Below, piece by piece: positions 63,400-64,000 of a stretch of DNA of 64,000 nucleotides. This DNA is from an uncultured bacterium (GTDB taxonomy: Bacteria > Bacteroidota > Bacteroidia > Chitinophagales > Chitinophagaceae). The stretch's first letter is position 1. Each line of letters begins with the position of its first letter. The position numbers and the translations under genes were made by a program. The stretch lies in assembly GCA_903826405.1 (NCBI GenBank), contig CAIKEH010000007.1, positions 1 through 64,000 on the forward strand. The letters run 5' to 3'. The notes beneath the pieces are model-generated. The model did no database searches. It saw nothing but the letters and a program-made list of their open reading frames with translations, and was not told the DNA's origin.

Positions 63400-64000
63400 T
63401 CAAAGTTTCATGATCTTTTTCACCATTTTCTTGGTGCCATCAACTTGAACGGTCATAAAGTACATGCCCGTTTGAAGTTTGGAAAGATCTATTGACTGAG
63501 TTTGTGCCCCGGTAACTTTCATGAAAGTCTGACTGATCACTGGTCTGCCGTTCATATCCACGACCTGGATCAATGCCTTACCGGTCAGATCAGAATCCAG
63601 CCTAAGTGTGGTTGATGATCTGGCTGGGTTAGGATAAACCTGGAAGGCGGGAAGATCGAGCCTGGTGTTGCTATTATTTACCATAACAGTCACAACCGAT
63701 GTACTGACCGCGTTGCTATTATCCATTACCGTGATATTGAACGTATATATACCCGCGATCAGATTGCTGATCATCGTGCGACTGGAGTCAGCATTTAGGA
63801 TTAATGGCGACTGAGGACCTTCCACAAATGTCCATTTGTATGAGGTGATGGTCCCATCAGGATCATAAGAAGAACTGGCATCCAACATGGCGTTCTGAAC
63901 GGGGAGGAAGACATTCAGCGTATCCGTTACTTTCACTATGGCACTCTGATTGATCCTAAGTACTTTAATGATGACCTTGTCCGATGAAGTGGCTCCATTA
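63400..64000 (-). CDS. T9SS type A cargo with PKD-like domain (partial, 5' end outside)
   Basis: The C-terminal 200 residues of a secreted protein whose start lies beyond the window. A PKD/K319-like domain (LDASSSYDPDGTITSYKWTF to YTFNITVMDNSN) is followed by a type A T9SS sorting domain: FQVYPNPARSSTTLRLDS, a central VVDMNGRPV strand and the ending GMYFMTVQVDGTKKMVKKI. Upstream residues back to base 64000 stay in frame. The passenger function is not visible. The gene ends with a good terminator at 63335. Confidence 0.9.
   Translation of the reverse strand, partial: NGATSSDKVIIKVLRINQSAIVKVTDTLNVFLPVQNAMLDASSSYDPDGTITSYKWTFVEGPQSPLILNADSSRTMISNLIAGIYTFNITVMDNSNAVSTSVVTVMVNNSNTRLDLPAFQVYPNPARSSTTLRLDSDLTGKALIQVVDMNGRPVISQTFMKVTGAQTQSIDLSKLQTGMYFMTVQVDGTKKMVKKIMKL

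Overview
The window reads as chromosomal DNA of a Bacteroidota bacterium, most likely from the Chitinophagales/Chitinophagaceae side. The evidence is three type IX secretion (T9SS) sorting-domain cargo types, two PorP/SprF proteins each paired with a large PKD adhesin, Bacteroidota-type -7 boxes (TAnnTTTG) with few Shine-Dalgarno sites, a eukaryote-type citrate synthase and a TGT enzyme without the usual zinc cysteines. The species was not identified. I saw no tRNA, rRNA, CRISPR array, insertion sequence or prophage.

Layout. 1-6 kb: an RGG-repeat RNA-binding protein (cut by the window edge), a Tat-exported M24 peptidase-like protein, an Hsp20 with its own terminator, a secreted YncE-like propeller and an exported FAD oxidoreductase. 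6-12 kb: a complete three-gene RND efflux operon (adaptor, pump, outer-membrane channel). 12-17 kb: citrate synthase, an LptF/G permease, an exported alpha/beta hydrolase and tgt. 17-21 kb: glycosyltransferase, rsmG and a two-component pair whose kinase has a degenerate ATP lid. 21-28 kb: a long minus-strand run (trpS, deoxynucleoside kinase, pepP, pssA, purS, rsmI, M1 aminopeptidase). 28-36 kb: gatC with a MacB/LolD-like ATPase, PduO-type adenosyltransferase, a second LolD-like ATPase, a DUF2795 protein, fabI, recN, a zinc-ribbon coiled-coil protein and a Nif3-family protein.

36-46 kb: an exported DUF695-RraB fusion, a lipoprotein, then the first surface module (a 1623-residue PKD adhesin with type B T9SS domain plus a PorP/SprF protein), a peroxiredoxin, a miniature protein that is little more than a signal peptide plus a type A T9SS domain, and an RlmI-like methyltransferase. 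46-53 kb: an unknown lipoprotein, grpE-dnaJ separated by a long inverted repeat, a vWA protein, hpt, a LysM glucosaminidase and an O-methyltransferase. 52.7-53.3 kb is a clearly decayed LOG/TIGR00730 gene. 53-64 kb: a sodium/solute symporter, an intact short LOG-family gene, a beta-barrel protein, the second surface module on the minus strand (1228-residue SBBP/PKD protein plus PorP/SprF), recG without an ordinary start codon before its conserved N-terminus, and a T9SS cargo cut by the window end.

Most of the window is ordinary housekeeping. The cell-surface theme (two adhesin/SprF modules, the free-standing sorting domain, envelope export and efflux) and a few anomalies (secreted RraB-like protein, degenerate kinase, recG start, LOG pseudogene, grpE-dnaJ hairpin) are the parts that merit a second look. 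I did not find a clear-cut new multi-gene defence or metabolic system.
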